This document shows positions 62,604-64,000 of a DNA stretch of 64,000 nucleotides, piece after piece. Below the pieces are notes generated by a model, which saw only the letters and a program-made list of their open reading frames with translations, had not been told where the DNA came from and ran no database searches. Origin of the DNA: Deltaproteobacteria bacterium (lineage in GTDB: Bacteria; Myxococcota; UBA727; VGSZ01); assembly GCA_016177705.1 (NCBI GenBank), contig JACOUT010000016.1:1-64000 (forward strand), written 5' to 3'. Both the position numbers and the translations under genes were made by a program. Within the stretch, counting starts at the first letter, position 1. The number at the start of each line of letters is the position of its first letter.

Positions 62604-64000
62604 GTGACCGCCCCCTCGACGCAGCTCGGCCGCGGTGAGCGCCTCGCCGTCGCGGCGTCCTTGGTCGTGTGCGCCGTCACCATCGTCGTCACGGTCGGCG
62701 ACGGCTCGCCCGCGCTGCACAACGACGGCCCCCAGTCGTTGTTCGCCGCCGAGGTTCATGCGCGCTATCACGAACCCGGCCTCGGCTGGACCGAGCTGTA
62801 CACGCTTCACCGCCCGATCACCTCGCGTGGCTCACTCGAGCTGCACCTGCTCGCGCGCGCGCTCGGAGCGGGCCGCGAGCTGGCCCACACCGTCGTGCTC
62901 GACGTCGCGCTGTTGGCGTGGCTGCTCGCGACCTTCGTGCTGGTGCTGCGGCTCTGCCCGCGGCGCTGGCCGGTGGCGCTCGCCGGCTTCGCCACCGCCT
63001 TTCAGCTCTCCTTCGAGCTCGGCGTGTTGCCGTTCTTCCTCGCCAGCTCGGGCGCGATCGTCGTGATCGCGCTCGAGGCCGGCGCCAGCCGCGCCGGCGT
63101 GCTGCGCGACGTGGCGCTGGCGCTCGCGCTCTACCTGCTCGCGCGCATGCACGTGCACCCGGCAGCGCTCGCCGGCCTCGTCGTGGTGTCGCTGCGCGCC
63201 GTCGGCCCACGGCCGGTACGCAACGTCGTGGGCGCGGGTGCCTCGGGCCTGCCTGCCCTGGCGGTCGCGCTGATGACGCTCGGCGGCTTCGGCGGCGCCG
63301 GGCGGTCGTACCACGCCTCCTGGCCCACGCTCGACGGCGTGCTGTCGTGGGCGCGTGACTTCTTGCCGGGCACGCCTTGGCGCGGCGCCACGGTGCTGGC
63401 GCTCGCCGTCCTCTCGTTGGTGCTGCTGGTGCGTGAACGCGGCGTGCGGCCGCGCGCCGAGATGGTGCTTGGCTGGTCCGCCGTGGTGTTGCTGATCGTC
63501 GCCGCGCTGGTCCCCGAGGACCTCGGCGGCTGGCAGCTCTTTCGCCCGCGGCTGTTGCCGCTCGCCTTCGCCTTCCTGCTCGCGCTCCTTCCCGTCGAGC
63601 GCTTGGCCGCGCGCGAGCGCGCGCTCGTGGCGGCGGCCTTGTTCGCGCTCGGGCTGCACGGCGCGCTCACGTCGCGCCTCGAGGTCGATCGTTGGCGCCG
63701 CATCTTCGACCCGGTGGTCGCGGGGTTGCGTCAGGCGCCGCCGCAGCCGCGCTCCTGGGCCGCGCTGGTAACGGTCGTCGACGAGCCGGTGCCGCCGACG
63801 CGCATCACCCCTTGGCTGCACGTAGCGCAGCTCGCCGCCGTCGACCTCGGCGGCCGCCCGGCCTACATGCAGGACGAGGAACCCACCGTCCACCAGATCC
63901 TGGTGCGCTCGCCGTCGACGAGCCTGGCGTCGGCACCGCTCCCCGTCGTCTGGGCCAAGGCGTGGGCGGCGGACCTCGATGGGCCGCGCCACTTCGAGGT
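62604..64000 (+). CDS. Large polytopic membrane protein, N-terminal part (runs off the window)
   Basis: From GTG 62604 the frame is open to the end of the window (465 codons, no stop). The protein has a leading helix (LAVAASLVVCAVTIVVTV), an extracytoplasmic segment (GSPALHNDGPQSLFAAEVHARYHEPGLGWTE), then about eight further helices with Arg-rich cytoplasmic ends (VLRLCPRRWPVAL, VSLRAVGPRPVRNV, VRERGVRPRAEMVLG). It resembles the long glycosyltransferase- or 'oligosaccharyl'-type membrane proteins of many Gram-negatives, but no catalytic motif (such as DD or EXXD) was identified, so the function is open. It diverges from lon with a 164-base gap. Confidence 0.68.
   Translation, partial: MTAPSTQLGRGERLAVAASLVVCAVTIVVTVGDGSPALHNDGPQSLFAAEVHARYHEPGLGWTELYTLHRPITSRGSLELHLLARALGAGRELAHTVVLDVALLAWLLATFVLVLRLCPRRWPVALAGFATAFQLSFELGVLPFFLASSGAIVVIALEAGASRAGVLRDVALALALYLLARMHVHPAALAGLVVVSLRAVGPRPVRNVVGAGASGLPALAVALMTLGGFGGAGRSYHASWPTLDGVLSWARDFLPGTPWRGATVLALAVLSLVLLVRERGVRPRAEMVLGWSAVVLLIVAALVPEDLGGWQLFRPRLLPLAFAFLLALLPVERLAARERALVAAALFALGLHGALTSRLEVDRWRRIFDPVVAGLRQAPPQPRSWAALVTVVDEPVPPTRITPWLHVAQLAAVDLGGRPAYMQDEEPTVHQILVRSPSTSLASAPLPVVWAKAWAADLDGPRHFE

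Noticed and set aside
62554..62607. Short open frame (17 codons, GTG start) overlapping the start of the 62604 membrane protein gene
   Set aside because: It has a GGAGG nearby but spacing is too short, and the peptide has no recognisable role; it may be a leader but cannot be supported.

Overview
This window is a GC-rich (about 70% by eye), gene-dense stretch of a Gram-negative chromosome. It holds outer-membrane factors, many lipoproteins, a Tat substrate, c-type cytochromes, a Hanks-type kinase, sigma-54 regulation, and lipoproteins with long Gly-Glu or Cys-rich linkers. That mix suggests a Myxococcota / former Deltaproteobacteria organism. This is an inference from gene content; no rRNA gene is present to confirm it.

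Layout. (1) 289-6464, minus strand: an operon for a periplasmic type II DMSO-reductase-family molybdoenzyme (alpha, beta, haem-gamma and delta chaperone), closest in motif content to NxrA/archaeal-type nitrate reductases. (2) 6760-12642, plus strand, divergent: a monohaem outer-membrane barrel, a lipoprotein, a dihaem cytochrome c, a second lipoprotein, a sensor kinase and an NtrC-type regulator. A near-consensus sigma-54 promoter and two upstream direct repeats lie in the divergent gap, and a third related site lies upstream of the next lipoprotein gene. (3) 12792-15933: a paralogous lipoprotein, a secreted four-repeat Cys/Gly peptide, and a GMC oxidoreductase with its small subunit. (4) 15941-22250: a methyltransferase-like membrane protein, two START/SRPBCC proteins, a lipoprotein, a P2-type cation ATPase, and an alpha/beta-hydrolase lacking the nucleophile serine. 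(5) 22356-36308, minus strand: two heavy-metal RND efflux systems separated by a hemerythrin gene, a lipoprotein and two abutting gene fragments. (6) 36560-42469: secreted proteins (M43 metalloprotease, a Gly-Glu lipoprotein, Cys-rich PPC and choice-of-anchor lipoproteins). (7) 42609-46769: UvrD/PcrA helicase, MJ0042 zinc-ribbon protein and an ABC-type binding protein. (8) 46979-48543: two toxin-antitoxin modules and a nested inverted-repeat element. (9) 48566-53891: PrmA, ATP synthase c and a subunits with two AtpI/AtpZ-like proteins, PlsY, a TlpA-like thioredoxin and small membrane proteins. (10) 53882-64000: a degenerate Ser/Thr kinase, a J-domain protein, DnaK behind a 164-nt foldback, a lipoprotein, Lon, and the start of a large membrane protein that runs off the window.

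How it may work together. Regions 1-2 look like one sensor-controlled periplasmic redox system. The molybdoenzyme would pass electrons through its Fe-S beta and haem-gamma subunits to the cytochromes encoded across the divergent promoter, with expression set by the linked two-component system. Region 3 may be part of the same regulon, because its first gene has a matching regulator site and is a paralogue of a lipoprotein inside operon 2. The substrate is not determined by the sequence. Regions 4-5 handle cations or metals. The proteostasis genes near the end (J-protein, DnaK, Lon) are ordinary in function but include unusual regulatory structure.
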